Source: Bacillota bacterium
GTDB taxonomy: Bacteria; Bacillota; Clostridia; Lachnospirales; Lachnospiraceae
Assembly: GCA_023436225.1 (NCBI GenBank)
Contig: JAEZKA010000056.1
Coordinates: 62,001-126,000, forward strand
Length of the DNA: 64,000 bases
Reading direction: 5' to 3'
Shown here: positions 52,485-61,618 of the stretch, in pieces
How positions within the stretch are numbered: position 1 is the stretch's first letter
Layout: each line of letters starts with the position of its first letter
The notes under the pieces: model-generated
Told to the model about the DNA's origin: nothing
The model's database searches: none
What the model saw: the letters and a program-made list of their open reading frames with translations, nothing else
Position numbers and translations under genes: made by a program

Positions 52485-53444
52485 ATGAAGAAGTTTTTAA
52501 TTAAAACGGTTATTGTATGCTTGCTGGTCCTTATTCTGCCCTTTATGCTGACACTTCTCTTCACTCACGAGGAGAGTGATGCTTCATTGGAGACAACAGA
52601 TTTTACGATATATTATGAGGTAAATGATTCAAGGGAAAAACTATCCTTCGATGAATATCTGATTGGAGTGGTTGCCGCGAATATGTCAGCAGGCTATCAT
52701 ATAGAAGCCTTAAAAGCTCAGGCAGTAATTGCCCGAACCTATGCATTATATAATATCGCTTTGCTGACAAAAGAGGATCCGAGCAAGGACAGCTTCACGA
52801 CCTCAGAGCTTGGTCTATCTTATATAAGCCTTGATAAGCTAAAAGGTTTCTGGGGAGACGAGAACTACAATACCTATTTTACCAAGCTGGAAAATGCCGT
52901 GAATGGGACAAAGGATGAGGTTATTCTTTATGAAGATGATCTGATTCTTCCTGTTTTTTTTGACACTGGTTCTGGCTTTACCCGCAATGCCGAAGAAGCT
53001 TGGGGCATCTCTATCCCATATCTTGTCAGCGTCTCAAGTAAACAGGATGTTACCTCAACCAACTATCTCTCCATTGATGAATTCAAGGTTGATGAGTTGA
53101 TTGAATTACTTGAGAAGTATTTTACAGACCTGACGCTTAACGATGCTTCCTTCTTTGAGGATGTAAAGGTAGCCTCCAGAGACAGCGCAGGCTATGTCAC
53201 GCAAATAGACCTTGGCAGCCTTACCGTCTCCGGTGAGGAATTTGCCAAGGTCCTTGGATTAGCATCCAATCATTTTTATATTGAGGAATATGAGGGGCGG
53301 GCTCGTATCATCTGCAATGGCTGCGGCCATGGTATTGGTTTAAGCCAATATGGTGCCAACGCAATGGCAGAAGAGAATACCTCCTATACCGATATCCTCA
53401 AGTATTATTATTCTGGAACAAATATTACTGATCTGTCCGATTAA
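52485..53444 (+). CDS. SpoIID/LytB-family protein with altered catalytic residue
   Basis: 319 residues. An N-terminal membrane segment (about 7-27) anchors a SpoIID domain with LSFDEYLIGVVAAN, EALKAQAVIARTYAL and a C-terminal CNGCGHGIGLSQYGANAMA with the Cys/His zinc-type motif of clostridial SpoIID. The catalytic Glu of the usual AAEMPA motif is Asn66 here (AANMSA; AAT at 52680-52682). SpoIID is a lytic transglycosylase acting in engulfment; this paralogue is probably inactive or altered and may be a wall-binding or regulatory form. The ribosome site is GGAG. Confidence 0.87.
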   Translation: MKKFLIKTVIVCLLVLILPFMLTLLFTHEESDASLETTDFTIYYEVNDSREKLSFDEYLIGVVAANMSAGYHIEALKAQAVIARTYALYNIALLTKEDPSKDSFTTSELGLSYISLDKLKGFWGDENYNTYFTKLENAVNGTKDEVILYEDDLILPVFFDTGSGFTRNAEEAWGISIPYLVSVSSKQDVTSTNYLSIDEFKVDELIELLEKYFTDLTLNDASFFEDVKVASRDSAGYVTQIDLGSLTVSGEEFAKVLGLASNHFYIEEYEGRARIICNGCGHGIGLSQYGANAMAEENTSYTDILKYYYSGTNITDLSD

Positions 53445-53445
53445 A

Positions 53446-55866
53446 TCACATGCCTCGAACCTTCATAAGGAAAACATAATCCTCCAGCCATAACTTAATC
53501 CTCGGCTGTTCATCCTTGCGCTTAAGCTCTAGACCTTTCTGATAGAGGACAACCTTGCTCAGATCTTCCTCGGATATGGCTTCCTCTGCATAACGGTATC
53601 GCATGAAGATACTTGCCACATCATAGAAGGTTATTCGGTCATAATAAAAATGATCCCTGACTCTATTAGCCAGCATAAGTATCGTCTCCTGCTCCTCCAT
53701 ACGATAGCCCTCTTTCTTCAGTATCTCGAGTACTTTCAGAAACAGGAGATACATTTTTCTACTGGTATCCGCCTTGTTATAATTCTTGTGGTAAAGGTGT
53801 TTTAAGATAATATAGTAAGCTATGATAATAATTAGGATAATCGACACCGTTCCAATTGCAGCTAAAACTCCAGCCAGAGCCTCATTAGTTGGCTTCTCCT
53901 TCTCTTTCTCCAGTAATACAAAGCCACCATTGCTGTCCGGTATATATCCTTCCGGTATCTCCCCCTCATAATGTCCTGGGTAGACTTCGTTTGTTTCTTC
54001 TGTTTTCTTCTCATCAATCCAGGTAGTGTACCTGGAACTGGCATAAGGAGCCGTCGCCTCAAATGGAATCCACCCCACGCCTTCTATATAAGCTTCTGCC
54101 CATGCATGGGCTTGACTATTCTTAATCGGATACATATTATCATTATCTTGATGTTCGAATTTCGCTACAAAGCCCTCCAGGTATCTCATCGGAACTCCGA
54201 TGCATCTGCCCAGTACTGCCATCGCTGTTGCATAGGAGGTGCAATACCCCTCCCTGCCCTCAAATAGGAAGTAATCCACAAAATCCTGTCCCTCCGGCGG
54301 AATTGTCGGGGATAAACTATAGGTATAGGTCTGCAGATAAGCTTCAATCGCCTTGAGCTTATCATAGGTAGAAGCATAATCTGCAGTAATATCCTCCGCT
54401 AATTCCTTGACTCTTATCGGCAACTCTTCCGGCAGCACGGTATATTTCTCCTTAATCAGCTTTGCTCTTTCGCCGAACAGCTCATAGAAACCCCATCTTT
54501 TAACAAAGCTGCTTGCCTTATCCAGAATTAGAGCATTATCCTCCAGCCACTCAAGGGAATCCAGCTTAACACTATTTGCATTGTTATAAGAAAAGTTATC
54601 CGCCTCCTGAAGCATTTTTACAAATGCTTCCCCTTTTAAATTCATCTCAAAGAATACACCTTCATAGTTTGTTCCTCTCCCCTTCGGCTTCTCAAAGGTT
54701 ATGTTTGAGGAGGCCGCCCTTGGATAGGTAGAATCCGGGAGAAAGTTAAACCAGCTGGTCTTTAATGGGTAGAAGAAGGTCTTTGTCTTAATATTATTGT
54801 ATTGCACCTTCAAGATAACCGCTTCGACATACCGATTGTTCTCCAAGTCCTCCAAGTTCTGCCGAGATAGCGCATATGCCAATTCCTGATAGTCGAGCTT
54901 ATATTCCTGCTCCTCCGGCAGATAATCCGTCCTGCTCTTCTCCCAGCTGTATCCGGTGTAGGTGTCACTGACAGAACCAATCAGATAAATAGCCCGGTTA
55001 CGCACCGATCCACTGAATCTCATGGCAACCTTCTCGTCCCTAATCAGATTCCCATTATCATTGACCAGCTTCCCGTTTTCTTCGGAATATCCGGTAAGAC
55101 TGATGAAAAATTCATTGGGATGCTTACTAAAATAATAATCCAGGTCTGTACTCCAGTGTTCAAACTGATCTTTCACATTTTTATAGATATTACGAACCGT
55201 CGTCCATTGAATCGGTTCCTCCTTTGAAGGCATCGCAACAGCTAGTATCGCAAGAAGCAGACAGATTGGAACCAGATAGAGAATACTTTCCTTCTTTTCC
55301 TGCTTTCCCGTTTTACGGGCATAGATGATACCGTAACACTCTAATATGATAGACAGAAGGTAAAAGAGGCAAATAGCAACTACTGCCTTATTGATGTTCA
55401 TCTTACGAATACTTAGAAGCACAAGGACTGCTATCACAACAACCGCTAAGGATATTTTGAGTATTTGAGTCCTCGTCAACAGAAAGAAGATAATTACTCC
55501 CAATATACTAATCATTAAAATTGTGATATTTGAAAACCTGGCTTGATAGAGCTCCTCTGAACCATTATAGGCAGCCACCCAATCCCAGTACTCCCGGACC
55601 CATATCAATGGATTGAATTTTCTTATCCAAAAGATTAAAGCCAGAATCGGAATAATACTAGCCAAAATCAGATAGGTCACCATATTTTTCTTATTCAAAT
55701 CAATAAGAAAGATCCCCAGTGCCGGAAGAAAAGAAAAAAAAGCGCATAAAAAAATCGCTACCCGAAGTTCAAAGTATTGGTTGATTACTAATGCCAACGC
55801 CCAGCTTAAAGCCATGCTTAACAAGGTTCGATATGCCTGATATAGCTTTTCTCTGTCTTGAAACAT
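53446..55866 (-). CDS. Transglutaminase-like membrane protein (TgpA-like)
   Basis: 806 residues from the ATG at 55866, preceded by GGGGGG. Six or more N-terminal membrane segments (to about 200) are followed by a long extracellular part with a transglutaminase-like domain: Cys in GYCTSYATAMA, His in SQAHAWAEAY and an acidic partner in FEATAP. A late membrane segment (near 680-702) and a C-terminal cytoplasmic DUF4129-like tail end the protein. It is the last gene of a moxR-DUF58-transglutaminase operon, a common module of unclear function thought to modify or cross-link surface proteins. The stop is two bases from the convergent SpoIID-like gene. Confidence 0.88.
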   Translation of the reverse strand: MFQDREKLYQAYRTLLSMALSWALALVINQYFELRVAIFLCAFFSFLPALGIFLIDLNKKNMVTYLILASIIPILALIFWIRKFNPLIWVREYWDWVAAYNGSEELYQARFSNITILMISILGVIIFFLLTRTQILKISLAVVVIAVLVLLSIRKMNINKAVVAICLFYLLSIILECYGIIYARKTGKQEKKESILYLVPICLLLAILAVAMPSKEEPIQWTTVRNIYKNVKDQFEHWSTDLDYYFSKHPNEFFISLTGYSEENGKLVNDNGNLIRDEKVAMRFSGSVRNRAIYLIGSVSDTYTGYSWEKSRTDYLPEEQEYKLDYQELAYALSRQNLEDLENNRYVEAVILKVQYNNIKTKTFFYPLKTSWFNFLPDSTYPRAASSNITFEKPKGRGTNYEGVFFEMNLKGEAFVKMLQEADNFSYNNANSVKLDSLEWLEDNALILDKASSFVKRWGFYELFGERAKLIKEKYTVLPEELPIRVKELAEDITADYASTYDKLKAIEAYLQTYTYSLSPTIPPEGQDFVDYFLFEGREGYCTSYATAMAVLGRCIGVPMRYLEGFVAKFEHQDNDNMYPIKNSQAHAWAEAYIEGVGWIPFEATAPYASSRYTTWIDEKKTEETNEVYPGHYEGEIPEGYIPDSNGGFVLLEKEKEKPTNEALAGVLAAIGTVSIILIIIIAYYIILKHLYHKNYNKADTSRKMYLLFLKVLEILKKEGYRMEEQETILMLANRVRDHFYYDRITFYDVASIFMRYRYAEEAISEEDLSKVVLYQKGLELKRKDEQPRIKLWLEDYVFLMKVRGM

Positions 55867-56003
55867 AAAAGCCCCCCCAGTTTCGTAATTCACTAATTAC
55901 CAATTAACACCCGCTCATTAAATTAGTTTGTGCTAAGTATGCTTTACACTTTGGTTACGCAGGCACAAACCAGGAAGTGAGAAAATCAATTTCTATTATC
56001 ACA

Positions 56004-57191
56004 CTATTCTGAGGACAGGATATCTGCAATCTCATCCTCGGACATAATCTGATATACCACTACGCCGGATAGCTTTATACCATCCTTTAATTCCTTAGTA
56101 TTTTCGGATGTATCATCACTGATCAGCAAGATACAGATGTGATTTCCTCTCGAAACGACTTGCAGAGCAGCAAGATAAAGCTCCTTCGTCAAATAATGGG
56201 TCGCTACAACACAAAATATTCCTTCTTCCCCGCGTAAGAGTCTCTCGGCAAGCAATTCATTAACGGGGATATAGCTGTCGAAGCGAATACGTACACAAGC
56301 TTTATAGAAGGCATTAAAATCTTCTTTGGAGTGAATGTCTACTGATTTCTTACCATCCATTTCATAAATAATTTGGGAAGGAGTTCCTCTCTGTGCATAG
56401 AAGTTTGAGATTGCCAGAACACTCTCAATAATCTTATCCTCAGCAATAACAACCTTCATCTCATCTTCCTTTATCATCACCAAATCCATGAAAAGAATGA
56501 TTTCTGCTTTTGGGATATGCTGATACTTTCTTGTAATCAGTTCCCGCATTCTAGCAGAGGCTTTCCAGTGAATCTGCTTTTTGCTGTCACCCGAATTATA
56601 CTTTCTCATCTCGGTATCCAGTTCTTCAGCAGCCAAATTACCGGCACGCAGGGGATTCTTAACATCCGTCTGAGGCGGTGCTATTCCCAGCTGCTCCAGA
56701 GGCACAATTCTCGGAAGTACCACTGCCTTAAGCTTTGATGAGATAGGATAGGTTATGCTGAAGAGATAGAGAAAGTCTGTTACTTCGATGGAATTCACCC
56801 CGACATAATACTCGCCCCGATAGTTACACTTAATTCTGGTCTCCAATCGCTCGCTTTCACTTGGCAGAAGACTATATTCTACATTCTGATGCGCAGCTTC
56901 TATCGTTGATTTATCACCCAGAAAATTAACTTTAACATTACGGAAGGTAACATAATCTTCATTAGCTATAACAAAGGAATATGTAGTCCAATCACCCTTT
57001 ACCACCATATAGGTATCCATTCTCTGGTAGATCTTAAAGCGGAAATAAACATACAGGGTATAAAGGAAAGCAACGATCGGAATGAAAATCGACAAATAAA
57101 ACAGAGCATAGGAAATATTGCCTCCGAAATAGGAGGCAAATATACTACTTCCGATAATTGCCGCTGTAAAAATCAAACGATTTATTTTCAT
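56004..57191 (-). CDS. DUF58 domain protein
   Basis: 395 residues. Two N-terminal membrane segments (about 8-22 and 26-48) are followed by a beta-rich region and the DUF58 core with NSGDSKKQIHWKASARM near residues 197-213, then a von Willebrand A-like fold. GGAG precedes the start. It lies between moxR and the transglutaminase gene. DUF58 proteins are partners of MoxR AAA+ ATPases in assembly or activation of surface complexes. No enzymatic activity is assigned. Confidence 0.88.
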   Translation of the reverse strand: MKINRLIFTAAIIGSSIFASYFGGNISYALFYLSIFIPIVAFLYTLYVYFRFKIYQRMDTYMVVKGDWTTYSFVIANEDYVTFRNVKVNFLGDKSTIEAAHQNVEYSLLPSESERLETRIKCNYRGEYYVGVNSIEVTDFLYLFSITYPISSKLKAVVLPRIVPLEQLGIAPPQTDVKNPLRAGNLAAEELDTEMRKYNSGDSKKQIHWKASARMRELITRKYQHIPKAEIILFMDLVMIKEDEMKVVIAEDKIIESVLAISNFYAQRGTPSQIIYEMDGKKSVDIHSKEDFNAFYKACVRIRFDSYIPVNELLAERLLRGEEGIFCVVATHYLTKELYLAALQVVSRGNHICILLISDDTSENTKELKDGIKLSGVVVYQIMSEDEIADILSSE

Positions 57192-57217
57192 AGAAAATCT
57201 CCATTCGTATCCCTTAT

Positions 57218-58159
57218 CTACATTGCAAGCACTGGAACCGTTATCTTTGCAACCAATGCTTTTAAAATCTTTTCCACTTTGGTCTGTGATAATCTGGCCT
57301 CCGGTGCCAGAATGATACGATGGGCGAGCACAGGCAGCGCCAGCTTCATGATATCATCCGGGATACAGTAATTTCTTCCTTCCAGATAGGCTAATGCTTG
57401 AGCAGCACGCAGCAATGCCAGTGTCGCTCTTGGGCTTGCTCCAAGGGAGATATTGCTATCCCTTCTTGTCTCCTGAACTATTTTAGTGATATAAGTCACC
57501 AGATCCTGATTTACCTTAACCTCTTCTACTTCCTTCTGCATCTGAATCAACATCTTACTGTCAACCACCGGCTCCAGCTTTTTCACCAGCTGATGCTTTA
57601 AGAAACGATCCGCCATTACCTTCTCATCTCCGGCCCCAGGATATCCGATGGATATCTTCATCATGAAACGGTCCAGCTGTGCCTCGGGAAGATTATAGGT
57701 TCCCAGATAATCAATGGGATTCTGTGTTGCAATTACCATAAACGGGCTGGGAAGCGGATAGGTCACGCCATCTACTGTGACCTGCTTCTCCTCCATCGCC
57801 TCTAGTAAGCTTGCCTGAGTCTTTGGTGAAGTACGGTTAATCTCATCTGCCAGAATGATATTATTCACGATGGCACCCTTGGAATATTCGAATTTTCCAG
57901 TCTGCATGTTATAAATGGAAAGTCCCGTAACGTCACTTGGGAGGGTGTCAGGTGTGAACTGAATACGGGTATAACCGCAATCAATAGTCTGTGCTACTGT
58001 TTTAGCCAGAGTCGTCTTTCCGACTCCAGGAACGTCCTCCAGTAATAGATGTCCTCCAGCCAGTAAGGTAACCAGAGTATGCTCGATCACTTCTTTCTTA
58101 CCGACGATAATCTGTTCCATATTATGTATCATATCAGCAACTTTCTTTTGATTTTCCAT
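57218..58159 (-). CDS. MoxR-family AAA+ ATPase
   Basis: About 313 residues. Walker A is EDVPGVGKTTLAKT, Walker B is IILADEINRTSPKTQ, and the later motifs ATQNPIDYLGTYNLPEAQLDRF and LGASPRATLALLRAAQA are all typical. The ATG at 58159 has AAAGG about 12 bases upstream; an ATG at 58171 is too close to it and one at 58195 has none, so the start is uncertain by a few codons. It leads the operon with DUF58 and transglutaminase genes and acts as a chaperone-like ATPase on these or their substrates. Confidence 0.9.
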   Translation of the reverse strand: MENQKKVADMIHNMEQIIVGKKEVIEHTLVTLLAGGHLLLEDVPGVGKTTLAKTVAQTIDCGYTRIQFTPDTLPSDVTGLSIYNMQTGKFEYSKGAIVNNIILADEINRTSPKTQASLLEAMEEKQVTVDGVTYPLPSPFMVIATQNPIDYLGTYNLPEAQLDRFMMKISIGYPGAGDEKVMADRFLKHQLVKKLEPVVDSKMLIQMQKEVEEVKVNQDLVTYITKIVQETRRDSNISLGASPRATLALLRAAQALAYLEGRNYCIPDDIMKLALPVLAHRIILAPEARLSQTKVEKILKALVAKITVPVLAM

Positions 58160-58445
58160 ATTAATAACCATACCTTTCTCATAGGCCGCTAACATTGAGT
58201 TGCAGGCACAATTTTGCTAATTAAGCAATTTAAGCTGTTTCATATTACTTATTTTGTAAACCCTTCCATTATTATACTTTATTTGCCGGAAGTAAAGCAA
58301 GTAAGAATTGCAATACTTTTTGTACTATTTATGCACAATTTAGCGATTTTACCCTCCTGATAAAATCTTATTAACCCTGGTGATTCCTGCAATAGAGAGA
58401 TCGCCAGAATGCTCCACAAATTAACTACTAATATGAATCACAAAA
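58160..58445. other. Intergenic region between moxR and mtnN
   Basis: AT-rich non-coding sequence holding the moxR upstream region. I found no strong promoter pair and no repeat before the terminator at 58446. Confidence 0.35.
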
Positions 58446-58489
58446 GGATGCCGTCAACCCCGTATACGGTATGTCGACAACATCCTTAC
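58446..58489 (-). terminator. mtnN terminator
   Basis: On the minus strand AAGGAUGUUGUC pairs with GACGGCAUCCUU, using two G-U pairs, and is followed by UU. Plus-strand arms are at 58446-58457 and 58478-58489. It lies just after the nucleosidase stop. Confidence 0.75.
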
Positions 58490-58494
58490 TAAAA

Positions 58495-59193
58495 TTATAA
58501 TTTTGCTACTAATCCATTTAAAAGCTTTACCGTGTTTCGAATTGCTATTTTTTCAAATTCTTGATAGCTCATCTCTGCACTGTGATCTGCCTTATCCGAA
58601 ATTGCACGGATAATCAGGAATGGTATCTGATTCAGATATGCGGCTTGCGCAATTGCCGCTCCCTCCATCTCCGTACAATAACCATTAAAGTTATCCACTA
58701 ACCAGGTCTTCTTCTCACTGTCTGATATAAACTGATCTCCACTTACAATCCTTCCTATATGAACTCCAACATCGGGAATTACCTCACTACACACTTCCTT
58801 GGCGAGAGTAATCAGACGTTCGTCTGCCTGAAAGATGGAGGCTTCCATTCGGGGTATAACACCCGCAGGATAACCGAACCCCGTAGCATCTATATCATGC
58901 TGCTGTGTGTCCGTCGAAAGTACGATGTCTGCAATATCGATCTCATTTCTCAGAGAACCTGCAACACCGGTATTGATCACTGCATCAACATGAAAAATGT
59001 CAACCAGTATCTGTGTACATACGGCCGCGTTTACCTTACCGATTCCGCAGCGTACCACAACTACCTCATGGCCCTGCAGGCTACCCTCATAAAATTCCAT
59101 AGAGGCAATGGTCCGTACCTGAACTCCTACCATCTGGCCCTTCAGAATATGAACCTCTTCATCCATTGCTCCTATAATTCCAATTTTCTTCAT
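58495..59193 (-). CDS. mtnN: 5'-methylthioadenosine/S-adenosylhomocysteine nucleosidase
   Basis: 232 residues from the ATG at 59193, which has AAGGAGAAGG upstream. This is the complete family pattern: KIGIIGAMDEEV at the start, VRCGIGKVNAAVCTQIL, the INTGVAGSL strand, the MEGAAIAQAA motif with the catalytic Glu, and the RAISDKAD loop with the catalytic Asp. It cleaves adenine from MTA and SAH, feeding the activated methyl cycle and autoinducer-2 precursor supply. It is monocistronic and cytoplasmic. Confidence 0.95.
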   Translation of the reverse strand: MKKIGIIGAMDEEVHILKGQMVGVQVRTIASMEFYEGSLQGHEVVVVRCGIGKVNAAVCTQILVDIFHVDAVINTGVAGSLRNEIDIADIVLSTDTQQHDIDATGFGYPAGVIPRMEASIFQADERLITLAKEVCSEVIPDVGVHIGRIVSGDQFISDSEKKTWLVDNFNGYCTEMEGAAIAQAAYLNQIPFLIIRAISDKADHSAEMSYQEFEKIAIRNTVKLLNGLVAKL

Positions 59194-59434
59194 TATACCT
59201 TCTCCTTCATACATTTCTCTAATAGATTGAAATTTGCTTTATATTCACACGAAAGAAGCGTGCCTGCTCTTACCGCAAATGTCTCATTAATACCTGGAAG
59301 AACAGGGAAACTGCTCCAGTGGTAAGCTTTGCAGTCCTTCCTAGGAATTATTGCTTTATATAAATTCTTTATTCGCTCTACTCATATATTTTATATGATT
59401 TAAAGAAGAAGTACAACGTTTCAAAAAAATTCAT
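59194..59434. other. Divergent intergenic region, mtnN side
   Basis: Non-coding AT-rich sequence upstream of mtnN. The 463-base gap to the TSCPD gene also holds a promoter (59435) and a leader with a terminator (59545). Confidence 0.35.
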
Positions 59435-59463
59435 TTGCAAAATAGTAGGGTCTGAGATACAAT
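59435..59463 (+). promoter_or_regulatory. Promoter of the TSCPD-murG unit
   Basis: TTGCAA (59435-59440), a 17-base spacer and TACAAT (59458-59463). It predicts transcription from about 59470, giving a leader of about 187 bases. Confidence 0.7.
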
Positions 59464-59469
59464 GTATTC

Positions 59470-59568
59470 GATTATCACTAGCATAACTAAAGTTGTAGCT
59501 AATAGAGTCCTTGCTACATATAATTTAATAAACGCTGAATTAATAAAGGTACTTTTTGTACCTTTTTT
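59470..59568 (+). ncRNA. Candidate leader RNA or small RNA ending in a terminator
   Basis: Between the predicted start and the terminator there are about 100 bases without a gene. A TGTAGC/GCTACA stem lies near 59494-59516. The product could be a short RNA or a regulated leader of the TSCPD-murG transcript. It matches no riboswitch family that I recognise. Confidence 0.35.
59545..59568 (+). terminator. Terminator or attenuator upstream of the TSCPD-murG genes
   Basis: AAAGGTAC (59545-59552) pairs with GTACCTTT (59558-59565), followed by TTT. It sits inside the leader, 88 bases before the first gene. A GAGGAGGTATAC stretch downstream could pair with GTACCTT and open it. Confidence 0.6.
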
Positions 59569-59656
59569 ACCTTGCGAGGAGGTATACTCCATTTCAGAGA
59601 AGCTTTTTATGCTGGTAGTCTGATTAGTGAATGAAAGGTCAGGTAAGAATTAAGAT

Positions 59657-59902
59657 ATGGTATATAAGACATCAGGTGTATGTAGCCGAGAAATACATTT
59701 TGAGATAGACGAGAAGACCAACACGATAACTACCCTTAATTTTAAAGGAGGCTGCAGTGGTAACACCAGCGGAATCTCTAAGTTGGTCGTTGGGATGAAG
59801 GTTGATGATATAATCCGTAAATTAGAAGGTGTGACCTGTGATTTACGCCCCACCTCCTGCCCAGATCAATTGGCGAAGGCATTAAAGGAATGGAGGTCTT
59901 AA
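59657..59902 (+). CDS. TSCPD-domain protein
   Basis: 81 residues, all within one TSCPD domain. The name-giving motif is PTSCPDQLA near residues 66-74, and Cys residues in GVCSREI and GGCSGNT are probably metal ligands. The domain also occurs at the C-terminus of B12-dependent ribonucleotide reductases; the standalone form is common in clostridia and of unknown function. It is two bases upstream of murG and likely coupled to it in translation. Confidence 0.85.
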   Translation: MVYKTSGVCSREIHFEIDEKTNTITTLNFKGGCSGNTSGISKLVVGMKVDDIIRKLEGVTCDLRPTSCPDQLAKALKEWRS

Positions 59903-59904
59903 GA

Positions 59905-60972
59905 ATGAAACGTATCGTTTTAACCGGAGGAGGAACTGCAGGTCATGTAACCCCATGTATTGCATTACTTCCACAACTAAAGCAGGAGGGTTATGACATT
60001 CAGTACATTGGCTCTTATCAGGGAATCGAACGTAAGCTCATTGAAGAATACGGCATACCTTATCATGGTATTTCCTCCGGTAAATTAAGAAGATACCTTG
60101 ACCCCAAGAATTTTTCCGATCCCTTCAAGGTTATGAAGGGTTATCTGGAAGCACGAAAACTACTAAAAATGCTGAAACCGGATATTGTGTTTTCAAAGGG
60201 CGGCTTTGTAACGGTACCCGTCGTTCTTGCTGCAAAGAGCAACAAGATTCCGGTTATTGTTCATGAATCCGATATTACTCCGGGATTAGCCAATAAGCTT
60301 GCTCTTCCCTCTGCCTCAAAAATTTGTGTTAATTTTCCTGAAACCTTAAAGTATCTTCCGGAGGGTAAGGCGGTTCTAACCGGGACGCCCATCCGTAAGG
60401 AGCTTTTCTCCGGGAACAAGCTTCGTGGCTTAGATTTCTGTGGTTTTACTGCGAATAAGCCTGTATTGCTGATCATTGGCGGCAGCACCGGCTCACGGGT
60501 AATTAATGAGATTATTCGCGGAATGCTTCCGACCCTGCTTCGTGATTACCAAGTGATACACCTTTGTGGTAAGGGCAATCTGGATGAACGCCTAAATGAT
60601 ACCAGCGGTTATGCGCAATTTGAATATATACGCGCAGAGCTAAGTGACCTTCTTGCTGCTGCCGACCTTGTTATCTCAAGAGCAGGAGCTAATGTTATCT
60701 GTGAACTTTTAGCTCTCAGAAAGCCCAATATCTTGATTCCTCTATCAGCGAAGGCCAGTCGCGGAGATCAAATTCTGAATGCCGAATCCTTCGAACGACA
60801 AGGATATTCCTATCTGCTGAAGGAAGAGGACCTCTCGATTGCAAAGCTTCTGGAGGCAATCGGTACCGTTGCTGAAAAGAAGCAGGACTATATCAATGTC
60901 ATGAGCAAAAGTGATTTAAATAATTCCATTGATACCATTGTAAAGCTGATCAAAGAGACAGAAAAGCAATAG
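59905..60972 (+). CDS. murG: UDP-GlcNAc:lipid I GlcNAc-transferase MurG
   Basis: 355 residues from the ATG at 59905, which has GGAGG upstream. This is a GT-B fold with the MurG features TGGGTAGHVTP (7-17), FSKGGFVTVPVVLAA, HESDITPGLANKLA and, in the C-terminal half, GGSTGSRVIN and ISRAGANVICELLAL. It attaches GlcNAc to lipid I on the inner face of the membrane to make lipid II. It lies outside a mur/fts cluster, as is usual for this clostridial form. A leader with a terminator may set its expression. Confidence 0.93.
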   Translation: MKRIVLTGGGTAGHVTPCIALLPQLKQEGYDIQYIGSYQGIERKLIEEYGIPYHGISSGKLRRYLDPKNFSDPFKVMKGYLEARKLLKMLKPDIVFSKGGFVTVPVVLAAKSNKIPVIVHESDITPGLANKLALPSASKICVNFPETLKYLPEGKAVLTGTPIRKELFSGNKLRGLDFCGFTANKPVLLIIGGSTGSRVINEIIRGMLPTLLRDYQVIHLCGKGNLDERLNDTSGYAQFEYIRAELSDLLAAADLVISRAGANVICELLALRKPNILIPLSAKASRGDQILNAESFERQGYSYLLKEEDLSIAKLLEAIGTVAEKKQDYINVMSKSDLNNSIDTIVKLIKETEKQ

Positions 60973-61021
60973 CACGAACTAATCTAGTAAAATATCACCG
61001 TTCTGATTCATAGAACATAAT

Positions 61022-61068
61022 AAACCCTGCATAAGGTACTCTTATCGATACCTTATTGCAGGGTTTTT
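61022..61068. terminator. Terminator between convergent murG and HIT genes
   Basis: AACCCTGCA-TAAGGTA (61023-61038) pairs with TACCTTA-TTGCAGGGTT (61049-61066), with a small bulge, and is followed by TTTT on the plus strand. Confidence 0.85.
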
Positions 61069-61076
61069 CAAGTATA

Positions 61077-61493
61077 TTATTCAATTTTAGCAGCAATTGC
61101 TGCTGCTAAGGCTACTGCTTCGCCGTCTTCATATTTACCAGGCGACCAGGTGGTCTTTACCTGATCCCTATAATATCTGGGTATGAGGTGCATATGGAAG
61201 TGAAATATAGTCTGACCTGCTGCCTCTCCATTATTCTGCAACAAATTCATACCATCGCAGTGGAGCTCAGCTTGAATTGCCTTGGCAAGTTTACGAGCAA
61301 CAGGCAAAGCCTTCACAGCGGTATCCTCGTCCAGTTCGTATAAATTAACTGCGTGCCTTTTTGACAGAATAATCGTATGTCCCTTTGCTGCTGGAGAAAT
61401 ATCCATGATTGCCTTAAAATCTTCATCCTCATAAACGACTGCCGAAGGAATCTCTCCGGCAATAATCTTGCAAAATATACAATTGTCTTGCAT
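61077..61493 (-). CDS. HIT-family nucleotide hydrolase
   Basis: 138 residues from the ATG at 61493, which has AGGAGG upstream. The histidine triad is HFHMHLIPR near residues 97-105, with N-terminal CIFCKIIAGEIPS (zinc-type Cys pair) and GHTIILSKRH. HINT-type enzymes hydrolyse adenosine phosphoramidates and related AMP conjugates. Cytoplasmic and monocistronic. Confidence 0.93.
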   Translation of the reverse strand: MQDNCIFCKIIAGEIPSAVVYEDEDFKAIMDISPAAKGHTIILSKRHAVNLYELDEDTAVKALPVARKLAKAIQAELHCDGMNLLQNNGEAAGQTIFHFHMHLIPRYYRDQVKTTWSPGKYEDGEAVALAAAIAAKIE

Positions 61494-61618
61494 AAAATAA
61501 CCTCCTATGTCGATTGTTGTTCTACTCTTTTTATTGTATTTATTTCCATAATTTGATATTATGATAGATAATAAAACCATTTTCACGGTTTATCCTTCAT
61601 TCGAAAGGGGGATATGGA

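Noticed and set aside
58759..59325. 188-codon plus-strand frame over mtnN
   Set aside because: It overlaps the complete MTA/SAH nucleosidase gene in antisense and shows no domain or ribosome site.
59464..59656. T-box or known riboswitch in the murG leader
   Set aside because: No T-box sequence, specifier loop or recognised aptamer core could be found. It was kept only as an unclassified leader with a terminator.
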